Positions 1 to 6,285 of a stretch of 8,251 bases of DNA are shown piece after piece. The stretch's first letter is position 1; each line of letters opens with the position of its first letter. Position numbers and translations under genes: made by a program. The notes below the pieces were generated by a model that searched no databases, was not told the origin of the DNA, and was given only the letters and a program-made list of their open reading frames with translations. Source of the stretch: an uncultured Actinomycetes bacterium (GTDB taxonomy: Bacteria > Actinomycetota > Thermoleophilia > Solirubrobacterales > Solirubrobacteraceae); assembly GCA_937888775.1 (NCBI GenBank), contig CALAQT010000163.1, positions 1-8,251 of the forward strand, read 5' to 3'.

Positions 1-226
1 GGCGGGGGAGGCTGCAACTTCGACGACCGAGTTCGCCGGTCGCGGGGCTCGTCGGGGGACTCGCCTTCCGCGCTAAGCGGGTGGCTCGTCGGCGACGGTC
101 GGATGCTCGTGCCGACATGAAACTGGGGCTCGCGCTGTTGCGCCATTAGACAACGGGCGGCGCCTTCGCCGGTGAGAGTCGGCTGCTTCGACGGCAGCGA
201 GGGTCAGCGAAGATCCCCGACGACGA
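1..226. other. Left-edge region without an assignable gene
   Basis: No reading frame here is convincing. A plus-strand frame open from base 3 to a TAG at 147-149 would encode a glycine-rich hydrophobic stretch followed by a basic segment, which resembles the end of a single-pass membrane protein. However, another plus frame (ending at the TGA at 115-117) has higher third-position GC, and a minus frame is also open. I therefore do not call a gene. If the frame ending at 149 is real, it converges on the flavodoxin gene and the hairpins at 227-260 would separate the two. Confidence 0.3.
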
Positions 227-260
227 CGCGACACACGTGTCGCGCTACCGCCCGGTAGCG
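227..260 (-). terminator. Two abutting perfect hairpins at the end of the flavodoxin gene
   Basis: Two perfect inverted repeats lie end to end. Positions 243-250 (CGCTACCG) pair with 253-260 (CGGTAGCG) around two bases. Positions 227-234 (CGCGACAC) pair with 237-244 (GTGTCGCG) around two bases. They share bases 243-244, so the two full stems compete slightly. The first hairpin contains the flavodoxin stop codon (245-247 on the minus strand) and the second follows directly. There is no T-run, which is common for terminators in high-GC actinobacteria. Termination of the minus-strand operon is the simplest reading; a DNA operator or a bidirectional terminator is possible. Confidence 0.5.
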
Positions 261-844
261 GGGTGCGGCGCCTGTTCTGCGTTCGTGGATCGAAGTGCTT
301 GGCGGATCCGATCTGCCCATGCTTCGATCGCGGGCCAATCACGGTTGTCGCCGAGGTGCCCGCCAAGTGAGTGGTAGAACAGGCGGGACAGGGAGGGCCA
401 TTGGTGGCGATCTATGACGCCCGCGAACACGCGATACTCACGCGGGTGGATCTCTTGGTCGAGCGTGTGGATCCCTTTCGGTTCGCGCTTCATGAGGGGG
501 CCGATGATGCGCTTGCTATCGCCGAATGTTCCAACGCTGAAGACCCAGACCGGTCGACTCGCGAGCGCTTTTCGATTCCGTTGCACGAACTGCTCGGCCT
601 CGGGGAGCCACCGCTGGTTGAACACCGCGCTCCCGAAGATGATGGCGTCGTAGACGCCGGCGTCGTCGACCTCGTCGACCGGGAGCACCTCGACGCGGTC
701 GCCGCATGCTTGGAGGTTGGCCGCGATCCTTTCGGCCACTCCTTTGGTCGACCCGTACTTGCTCGCATATGCGACGAGCACACGCAGGTTGCCGGTCCCG
801 GTAGACGGTTTCGTCACGGCGAGGTCGGTAGTTGCAGTGCTCAT
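245..844 (-). CDS. Flavodoxin-domain protein, HemG-like (copy A)
   Basis: The 199-residue product has a single flavodoxin fold of the protoporphyrinogen-oxidase (HemG)/Flavodoxin_5 type. After about 20 variable residues comes the first beta strand and the FMN-phosphate loop AYASKYGSTKG (25-35). The next landmarks are the GSAVFNQRWL segment (71-80), the PVWVFSVGTFG strand-loop (98-108) that would contact the flavin ring, and a C-terminal RDWPAIEAWADRI helix (168-180). Family members bind FMN in the cytoplasm and pass electrons to a partner; some oxidise protoporphyrinogen IX with quinones. The substrate here is unknown, and no other haem gene is visible. The ATG overlaps the stop of the upstream SRPBCC gene as ATGA (841-844), which implies translational coupling and a shared transcript. 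A paralogue lies at 7272-7781. The family is secure; the role is not. Confidence 0.85.
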   Translation of the reverse strand: MSTATTDLAVTKPSTGTGNLRVLVAYASKYGSTKGVAERIAANLQACGDRVEVLPVDEVDDAGVYDAIIFGSAVFNQRWLPEAEQFVQRNRKALASRPVWVFSVGTFGDSKRIIGPLMKREPKGIHTLDQEIHPREYRVFAGVIDRHQWPSLSRLFYHSLGGHLGDNRDWPAIEAWADRIRQALRSTNAEQAPHPATGR

Positions 845-1488
845 GCCGCGGAAGCTGCATAGGTCGGCTGCGGGGGCGCTTCAGGACTACCGGCGGCAAG
901 CCGCTCCGCACGCTCCTTGATTCCGAGCAGCATCTTGCGCTCCATCACCAGTGAGGCAGGCTCCATCGGAATCATTCCGATCCGATCGATGAGCCGGGTA
1001 AGGCGAAAGCGGTTGCGGCTGACCAGCCTGGTGCTGCCGTCGGTCTCAGCCAGCACGAACGTCCACACCCACTTGCCATCCCGTGAGCGCCAAGCGAGCA
1101 CGCGCTCGGGTTCGACGCGTTCCAGGCGCATGCGGTTCGTCCCGTAGCTGATGGTGTCACCGACCTCCGGGTGTTGAAACTCCGATAGGACCCTGTCTGC
1201 GCTATGCATGTTCAGGCCAAGCAGGTTCTCGATCCAGTCGTAGGTGTAGGCGCCGCCGCGCGGCGAGGGACCCATCTGCGCGATCCATGGCCATACGGCT
1301 GACGCCGGTGCGCGTATCTCGATCGCCCGTGTCGCGACGCCGTCCGCGTCCTCGAGCAACTCGTCTCCGGGCAGCCGCGAGTGCACCTCGGACTCGGTCG
1401 CTCCCCAGGTCAAGATGGGACCGCGCAGCAACGCGTAGTACGCACAAGCTGCGCCTCCGAAAGCGACCATCAGTCGTTGCGATCTCAT
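841..1488 (-). CDS. SRPBCC-family protein with N-terminal membrane helix (copy A)
   Basis: The product is 215 residues. An N-terminal hydrophobic helix (about 7-22) is followed by the signature LTWGATESEV (26-35) and a PGDELL segment (40-45), typical of membrane-anchored actinobacterial SRPBCC (START/Bet v1-like) proteins. The domain proper begins near residue 53 (ATRAIEIRAPASAVWPWIAQMG), then has GGAYTYDWIENLLGLNMHSADR (78-99) and ends in the helix IKERAERLAAG (190-200). The fold forms a hydrophobic cavity for lipids or polyketide-like ligands; the ligand is unknown. The frame stays open upstream to 1908, but I chose the ATG at 1488 because homologues begin just before this helix and a GGAG lies 10 nt upstream. 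An ATG at 1470 is an alternative. It overlaps the flavodoxin start by 4 nt and has a paralogue at 6286-7042. Confidence 0.82.
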   Translation of the reverse strand: MRSQRLMVAFGGAACAYYALLRGPILTWGATESEVHSRLPGDELLEDADGVATRAIEIRAPASAVWPWIAQMGPSPRGGAYTYDWIENLLGLNMHSADRVLSEFQHPEVGDTISYGTNRMRLERVEPERVLAWRSRDGKWVWTFVLAETDGSTRLVSRNRFRLTRLIDRIGMIPMEPASLVMERKMLLGIKERAERLAAGSPEAPPQPTYAASAA

Positions 1489-1733
1489 GAGACTGAGTCT
1501 CCAGGCTCCGCACTCGCCCCACATCCGAAACCGTCCGCACGGAGGCGGGAAGAACCACGCAAACCGGGTCCAGGTTCCACTACGACCGCCCGCGCGGCTA
1601 CTCCGGTCACGGTGAGCCTGTCGCTCGGTGGACATCGCAGAAGAGATCCTCACTCCTACTCCGGGTGACGATAAGAGAGCCGGGTCAGCGTCCGAGACGG
1701 CGCCTGAGGCGATCGCGACGGCGAGAGGGGACG
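1489..1733. other. Non-coding leader of the SRPBCC-flavodoxin pair, with an inverted repeat at the start codon
   Basis: No frame here shows coding character, although the frame of the downstream SRPBCC gene stays open through it. Directly next to the ATG at 1488 is a perfect inverted repeat at 1489-1501: GAGACT and AGTCTC around one base. On the minus strand its distal arm contains most of the likely GGAG ribosome-binding site (complement of 1499-1502), so a hairpin in the mRNA could hide that site, or the repeat could bind a protein. I could not identify a convincing -35/-10 pair. Confidence 0.4.
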
Positions 1734-1908
1734 TCAAGCACTGCTCAGTCCAAGCCACGGCCGACTGCGCAGTGCGCCGACGGCGTCGACAGTCTCGGTG
1801 CCCGCGAATTGCAGGAATGTGGGGCGACGAGCGGCCGTACTCGCCGCAGAGCGAACCCATGTCCCGCACGAAATCGCGGTGCGTGTAGCGGGCGAAGTGG
1901 CGGGCCAT
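1734..1908 (-). pseudogene. Short frameshifted coding remnant, unknown family
   Basis: From the ATG at 1908 the minus strand reads MARHFARYTHRDFVRDMG and onward to about residue 30 (SSPH), with nearly every third codon position G or C. Coding character then moves to the neighbouring frame, which reads FLQFAGTETVDAVGALRS and ends LGLSSA at a TGA (1734-1736). Skipping one base near 1816-1818 joins the two into a 57-residue protein. The ATG is 24 nt after the stop of the upstream SRPBCC-membrane fusion gene and in the same frame, but I see no good ribosome-binding site. I do not recognise the family. It may be a small gene with a sequence error, a decayed gene, or the tail of a lost larger gene. 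Confidence 0.4.
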
Positions 1909-1932
1909 GGCGGGTACCGGTCGTCCAACTCG

Positions 1933-2721
1933 TCAGCGTCCTCGCAGGTTTCGTCCGTGAAGGTATCCCGCGAGCAGGATAAGCGGGACGTGAATCGCCG
2001 GCAGGTTGTCGGCCAACCAGCGGGGCAGGTAGATGTCGGTGATCGATCCGTGCTCGGCGCCGACACGCTCCGCGACCTGCGTCAGCGGGCATCGAAATCC
2101 ATTGGCGGCGAAGATCAGAGTCTCGGTGGCGACCACTCCTGCGGCGATCGCGGCACGGCGATCGGACTGCCTCCTCGAGCCTGCCCACAGCACGTACGCC
2201 ATGCAGGATTCAATCGAGAACCATGCAAGCGTGTGCACGAGCTTGACTGCGGCAAGCGTGGCCCGGCGGAGCGCACTGCGCGCTGGCCGCTCCTCGGCCT
2301 CGAGCTGGACCTTGATGTTGTCCAGATCTCTCTGCAACATCAACTCCATCCGTCGGCGCAATACTGGTGTGGCCAGCTTGAGCAGGCCGTGCGGCTCGAG
2401 CTCCATGCGCATCGCCAGATGGGCGGCCTCTGCGGTCGGCACGACACGGCCGCTGCCGGCAGCCTTCAAGGCACGTGAATTCCCCGTCAAGGACCACGCC
2501 CTGGGTCGCTCATAGTGGATGCATTCCATGACCATCGACGGGCCGTGGACGAACTCAGTCATGTAGCGGGCTCCGACCCCGACGGGCCCGTCTGTGAGCT
2601 TCACCACGCGCCTCATCATCGGATTCCACTCTGGCTCATGGCTGGGATCGCTGCAGAAGTCAAAGACATCCTGTGGCGAGCGTCTGATGTCGACCCCGGC
2701 CTCAACGACGACCGGAGGCAT
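1933..2721 (-). CDS. SRPBCC domain fused to a three-helix membrane domain
   Basis: The 262-residue product joins two modules. Residues 1-142 are an SRPBCC (polyketide cyclase/START-like) domain: VVVEAGVDIRRSPQDVFDFC (4-23), the DPSHEPEWNP motif (25-34) and a long C-terminal helix with VLRRRMELMLQRDLDNIK (120-137). Residues 155-262 are a membrane domain with helices near 155-181, 187-206 and 239-256. Between the last two is the conserved stretch NGFRCPLTQVAERVGAEHGS (207-226) followed by TDIYLPRW. I know this membrane part as a stand-alone small actinobacterial protein of unknown function; the fusion suggests the lipid-binding domain works at the membrane. The start at 2721 is chosen over an in-frame ATG at 2760 because AGGAG lies 7 nt upstream. 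It follows the universal stress protein gene by 128 nt on the same strand. Confidence 0.8.
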   Translation of the reverse strand: MPPVVVEAGVDIRRSPQDVFDFCSDPSHEPEWNPMMRRVVKLTDGPVGVGARYMTEFVHGPSMVMECIHYERPRAWSLTGNSRALKAAGSGRVVPTAEAAHLAMRMELEPHGLLKLATPVLRRRMELMLQRDLDNIKVQLEAEERPARSALRRATLAAVKLVHTLAWFSIESCMAYVLWAGSRRQSDRRAAIAAGVVATETLIFAANGFRCPLTQVAERVGAEHGSITDIYLPRWLADNLPAIHVPLILLAGYLHGRNLRGR

Positions 2722-2728
2722 CCTGGCT

Positions 2729-2733
2729 CTCCT
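2729..2733 (-). promoter_or_regulatory. Ribosome-binding site fixing the start at 2721
   Basis: The minus strand reads AGGAG at 2733-2729 with a 7-nt spacer before the ATG at 2721. This is the clearest Shine-Dalgarno site in the left half of the window and rules against the longer ATG at 2760, which has no comparable site. Confidence 0.7.
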
Positions 2734-2849
2734 ATCGCGACTGACCTGGCGTTCAACCATTGCGGCCGTTCCTCATCAAATACCTCACCGAGATCAGCGT
2801 GACGCAACGCCGGTCACTCGTCTTCGGTGGTTCGGGCAGACGCATCGGA

Positions 2850-3251
2850 TTAGTACTCGTCCGGACGCTTACGCAGATCAACGCACTCCGCGACTTCACA
2901 GATCGCCTCCCACGCCTTACCGCACGCAACCCTTGAGGTGGCGTCGAACCCGCTGGCCCGCGCGAGCTGGGTGCCGTGCTCTGCCTTGTCGCGGGCTACG
3001 TCCGCGACGATCTGGTCGAGGTCGAGCTCATTTGCGACGAGCCGTCCCAGCGGCGCTGAGACGATCGTCACCGGATCCCACGGATCCCAGACACGAACCG
3101 GTTCCCACACGGTGAGAACGACTGCCGAGCGCGGCGCGAGGAACTCGACCGCCTTCGCGATCGCGGCGGCGTCGTCTGATCCGTCGAAGCACAGCAGCGC
3201 CGGAGCCCTTCTGGAGTCTGCAGATCGCTGTGACACCGCCTCATCATCCAT
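2850..3251 (-). CDS. Universal stress protein (UspA family), C-terminally truncated
   Basis: The product is 133 residues. After a variable N-terminus it shows the Usp start APALLCFDGSDDAAAIAKAV (16-35) and the following strand AVVLTVWEPVRVW. The third segment, near ATSRVACGKAWEAICEVAE (104-122), is where family members normally go on to the nucleotide-binding G-x2-G-x9-G(S/T) loop and last strand. Here the sequence instead runs 11 unrelated residues (CVDLRKRPDEY) to a TAA, so the loop and final strand are absent. Neither neighbouring frame downstream restores them, so this is not a simple frameshift. Usp proteins act in the cytoplasm as stress-induced ATP-binding or dimeric regulators; this copy may be non-functional or unable to bind ATP. 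The ATG at 3251 lacks a strong ribosome-binding site. It is divergent from the P-type ATPase. Confidence 0.75.
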   Translation of the reverse strand: MDDEAVSQRSADSRRAPALLCFDGSDDAAAIAKAVEFLAPRSAVVLTVWEPVRVWDPWDPVTIVSAPLGRLVANELDLDQIVADVARDKAEHGTQLARASGFDATSRVACGKAWEAICEVAECVDLRKRPDEY

Positions 3252-3276
3252 GATCGCGAACTGTCATCGGCCCGCA

Positions 3277-3300
3277 CGTTCCCCGGGGCGTTCCGGCGGG
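3277..3300. repeat. Degenerate 12-bp tandem repeat in the divergent intergenic region
   Basis: CGTTCCCCGGGG (3277-3288) is followed at once by CGTTCCGGCGGG (3289-3300), matching at 9 of 12 positions. The first copy contains the palindrome CCCCGGGG. The repeat lies between the divergent Usp and P-type ATPase starts, 45 bp from the ATPase ATG, a plausible place for an operator. No regulator gene is present and no promoter hexamers are clear, so a regulatory role is only inferred. Confidence 0.3.
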
Positions 3301-3345
3301 CTCCTACGGATTTGAGCTCCGCTGCTCGCTGCGAACCTTGATGAC

Positions 3346-5277
3346 ATGACGACGGCGCCCGCCTCAACGATCGCGCGACCCGGTGATCCACCGCGCGACA
3401 AACAGCGCCGTGACGGGCACGAGCTCGCCTGGTTGATCGACCATCGCGCGCAGATCCTCGCGTCGATCGCCGTCACAGCGATCTTGGTCGGCGGCCTCCT
3501 GCACGCGTTCGGTTCCGGGACTGCCGGGGACGCGGTCTGGGCTGGCGCTGTCGCGCTGCTAGCCGCCGAGCTCGCGTTCGAGGTCGGCCGCAGCATCGTC
3601 GTTGACCACAGTCTGGGTGTCGACACGATCGCGCTGGTCGCGATGGTCGGTGCGCTCGCGCTCGGGGAGGAACTCGCGGGTGTCGTGATCGGGTTGATGT
3701 TCTCCGGCGGCGCCGCGCTCGAATCGGTCGCCTCCCGGCGTGCGCGACGGGAGCTGACGGCATTGATCCAGCGCGCACCGAAGGTCGCGCAGCTCCGCGT
3801 CGGTGATCGACTCGAGGAGGTGCCGGTCGACCGCGTCCAGATCGGCGACGTCATCGTCGTGCGGACCGGCGAGGTCGTCCCGGTCGACGGAACGATCATC
3901 AGCCCCGAAGCGGTGATCGACACGAGCACGCTGAGTGGCGAGCCGCTGCCCCAGACCGCGTCGCGCGGGATGCCGGTGCTCAGCGGTTCGGCGAACGCCG
4001 GAGCACCGTTCGACGTCCGCGCGGGCCGCCCCGCAAGCGAGAGCGCCTACGCGGCGCTCGTGAGGCTGGTCGAGCAGGCCCAGACACAACGCGCCCCGTT
4101 CGTGCGGATGGCCGACCGGTACGCCGGGTTCTTCCTCCCGACCACGATCCTGGTGGCGGGTCTGGCCTGGGCGGTGACCGGCGATCCGGTCAGGGCGCTC
4201 GCGGTCGTGGTCGTCGCGACGCCATGCCCCCTGATCCTCGCGGCGCCGATCGCGCTCGTCTCCGGGCTCTCCCGCGCCGCCCGCGCCGGCGTGATCGTCA
4301 AGGGCGCCGGCGCGATCGAGACACTCGGCGAAGCGAAGACCGTGCTGTTCGACAAGACCGGCACCCTGACCGTCGGGACACCCGAGGTCCGAGAGATCGT
4401 CACCCACGCGGAATTCAGCTCCGGCGAGCTGCTGCGCCTGGCCGCGTCGCTCGATCGCCTCTCCGCCCACGTCCTCGGCGAAGCCCTCGTCGCGGCGGCC
4501 GCGGAAGCCGGGCTTGAATTGACGATGCCTACAGATGTCCATGAGGAGCCCGGTCAGGGAATCCAGGGGACCGTCAGCGGCCATCGCGTCGCGGTCGGCA
4601 GCAGAGCGTTCATGCGCTCAATCGGGATCCGCGACGCCGAGCGCGCGTCGGCGACGCTCGCCACCACCCGCGGGTCGGGCGAAGCACACGTCGTCGTCGC
4701 CATCGACGACCACGTCGCGGGCGTGATCGTGATGGCCGACGAGCTCCGTCCCGATGCGATCCACATCGTGGAGCGGCTCCGTGCCGAGGGCATCCGCCAC
4801 ATCGCGATGATCTCCGGCGACCGCCGATCCGTCGCCGAGCGCATCGGTCGCGAAATCGGAGTCGACCGCGTCTACGCCGAGCAATCCCCAGAGGACAAAC
4901 TCGAAGTCGTCCGACGGATCGGCGCCGACCAAGCCCTACGACCGGTGATCATGGTCGGCGACGGAGTCAACGACGCCCCCGCACTCGCGATCGCCGACCT
5001 CGGAATCGCGATGGGCGCCGCCGGAGCGACCGTCTCCTCCGAGACCGCCGACGCGGTCATCACCGTCGACCGCGTCGACCGCGTCGCGGACGCCGTCCAC
5101 GCCGGACGACGCGCGCTCTACATCGCCCGCCAGAGCGTGCTCACCGGCATGGGCCTCAGCACGGCCGCGATGGCCGTCGCCGCAGCCGGCTACCTGCCGC
5201 CCATCGCCGGCGCCCTCTTCCAGGAAGTCATCGACCTCGCCGTCATCCTCAACGCGCTGCGCGCACTACGCGGCTGA
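3346..5277 (+). CDS. Heavy-metal-translocating P1B-type ATPase, TPC motif
   Basis: This complete 643-residue ATP-driven metal exporter-type pump sits in the cytoplasmic membrane. Helices fall near 36-54, 62-82, 92-107, 109-127, 257-277, 282-305, 600-617 and 621-640. The actuator domain has LSGEP (196-200, SGE in place of the usual TGE). The metal-site helix carries ATPCPLI (291-297), so the key triplet is TPC, not the copper or zinc CPC. The phosphorylation site is DKTGT (336-340), the nucleotide domain has SAHVLGE (373-379, HV in place of HP), and the hinge motifs are SGDR (490-493) and GDGVNDAPAL (538-547). There is no N-terminal metal-binding CxxC domain; the TPC cysteine is the only cysteine I find. 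The metal is unknown; TPC pumps (P1B-5-like) have been linked to Ni, Co or Fe. The ATG lacks a clear Shine-Dalgarno site. It ends 33 bp from a convergent gene. Confidence 0.93.
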   Translation: MTTAPASTIARPGDPPRDKQRRDGHELAWLIDHRAQILASIAVTAILVGGLLHAFGSGTAGDAVWAGAVALLAAELAFEVGRSIVVDHSLGVDTIALVAMVGALALGEELAGVVIGLMFSGGAALESVASRRARRELTALIQRAPKVAQLRVGDRLEEVPVDRVQIGDVIVVRTGEVVPVDGTIISPEAVIDTSTLSGEPLPQTASRGMPVLSGSANAGAPFDVRAGRPASESAYAALVRLVEQAQTQRAPFVRMADRYAGFFLPTTILVAGLAWAVTGDPVRALAVVVVATPCPLILAAPIALVSGLSRAARAGVIVKGAGAIETLGEAKTVLFDKTGTLTVGTPEVREIVTHAEFSSGELLRLAASLDRLSAHVLGEALVAAAAEAGLELTMPTDVHEEPGQGIQGTVSGHRVAVGSRAFMRSIGIRDAERASATLATTRGSGEAHVVVAIDDHVAGVIVMADELRPDAIHIVERLRAEGIRHIAMISGDRRSVAERIGREIGVDRVYAEQSPEDKLEVVRRIGADQALRPVIMVGDGVNDAPALAIADLGIAMGAAGATVSSETADAVITVDRVDRVADAVHAGRRALYIARQSVLTGMGLSTAAMAVAAAGYLPPIAGALFQEVIDLAVILNALRALRG

Positions 5278-5310
5278 CGCCGCCAACCGGTCGCGACCCA
5301 CGGCGAGGAT

Positions 5311-5610
5311 CTATGCGTCTGGTGGCGGCTCGCGGTCGGCCCAGTACTGCTCGGCCTCGGCTTCCATCTTCGCAAGCCGCGTGTAGTAGTCGGGGAACTC
5401 GTTTAGGTGCGCCCGCGCGATCTTGCCGGTCGTCAGCTCGTCGTCGTCGCTGACGTTCGTGTCCGGGTCGCGGCGCCCGTGCTCGAGCTCCACCCCGAGC
5501 CCCATCCGAAACTGCTCGACATCGAACCGCGAACGGTCCCAGTCGATCCCGATCCGCTCGCCGATCTCACGAGCCCTGTCAGTGGAAAAGCCAGGATTCT
5601 GTTCGCTCAT
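5311..5610 (-). CDS. DUF5661 family protein
   Basis: The 99-residue soluble protein matches what I know of the DUF5661 family. It has an N-terminal IGERIGIDWDRSRFDVEQF segment (16-34), then MGLGVELEHGRRDP (36-49), the TTGKIARAHLNEFPDYYTRL core (60-79), and a charged tail. The family is small, acidic and of unknown function. The reading frame is open up to 5748, but I chose the ATG at 5610 because family members begin shortly before the IG..IDWD motif and because the longer form would overlap the upstream gene's C-terminus by about 100 nt. The upstream gene ends at 5651, leaving 40 nt, so it is probably the last gene of the minus-strand operon. It converges on the P-type ATPase. Confidence 0.75.
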   Translation of the reverse strand: MSEQNPGFSTDRAREIGERIGIDWDRSRFDVEQFRMGLGVELEHGRRDPDTNVSDDDELTTGKIARAHLNEFPDYYTRLAKMEAEAEQYWADREPPPDA

Positions 5611-5650
5611 CGCACCAGTCTCGCCGATCGCCCGCCAACCCGCCAGACGC

Positions 5651-6281
5651 TCACGTGGGCGCTGAGGTCTGCTCGCGATCTGCTTCGGCGTCCTGTCGTA
5701 TGACCTCGAGCAGGCCGTGGACGAGCACGTGAGCCCCAGAGCCGACACCGAGCATCCAGTAGCGCCGGAACCAGCGCCGCGCCTGCTCGTCAGTCGCGGC
5801 AGTTCGCATCACGGCGCGAACCAGCGCGTGCTCGCCGTCGATCGCCGTAACCGATAGCGAGTAGACGATCTTCGCCCAGCCCGGCTCGGCGAAGGTGCGG
5901 AACTGGTCCGCCTCGACGTCTGCGTACTGGATCACCGGCCGCCAGAACTTCCCGACCAGGCCCAGTGCGAGTTCCTCGCCGGGGCGTTCGCCGAGCAGCA
6001 TCCAGCCGCCGCCGTTGGCAGGGAGCTCTGTCGTGTCACGGAGGGTCAGGCGCGACGGTGCCGCGGGCGGGGGTCTCGCCGTGCAGAAGGTGGGCGACGA
6101 TCTCCGGCAGGGCCCGAAGCGCGCCGAGCGTTGCGAGGAGCGGTCGCCGGCGGGCGACGTCGATCAGATCCGCGCTCATCAGCGCGGTCCAGGTCCTTTC
6201 GGTGCCGGCCTCGACCACGACGGCCAGCTCATCGGACACGTCGAAGACGGGGAGCAGCTCGTCGACCAGCGTCACCGCCAT
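5651..6281 (-). pseudogene. SRPBCC-like protein, split by a one-base frameshift
   Basis: Two reading frames encode successive parts of one protein. The first starts with MAVTLVDELLPVFDVSDELA at the ATG at 6281 and continues to HLLHGET (residue 70). The second contains RLTLRDTTELPANGGGW and then LLGERPGEELALGLVGKFWRP to the stop at 5651. Deleting one base of the five-G run at 6069-6073 joins them into a 209-residue protein, a normal length for this actinobacterial SRPBCC-like family (N-terminal DELLPxxD segment, central GERPGEE, C-terminal ARRWFRRYWMLGVGSGAH). The ligand and function are unknown. It starts 4 nt after the stop of the preceding SRPBCC gene, so it is coupled to it. The homopolymer makes a sequencing error likely; a recent inactivating mutation is the alternative. 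Confidence 0.7.
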
Positions 6282-6285
6282 CGGG

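Noticed and set aside
841..1908. A single 355-residue gene starting at 1908
   Set aside because: The frame is open, but residues 31-140 lack codon bias and resemble no family, and the SRPBCC homology and a GGAG site support the start at 1488.
2761..2849. Frameshifted C-terminal end of the universal stress protein
   Set aside because: Both neighbouring minus-strand frames were read and neither contains the glycine loop or final strand, so the truncation is not a simple indel.
3559..4584. Long minus-strand frame opposite the P-type ATPase
   Set aside because: It is an antisense shadow of the ATPase gene caused by its strong codon bias; the ATPase motifs are unambiguous.
5278..5310. Terminator between the convergent ATPase and DUF5661 genes
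   Set aside because: Only a 5-bp stem (CGCCG/CGGCG) with an 18-nt loop is present, which is too weak to call.
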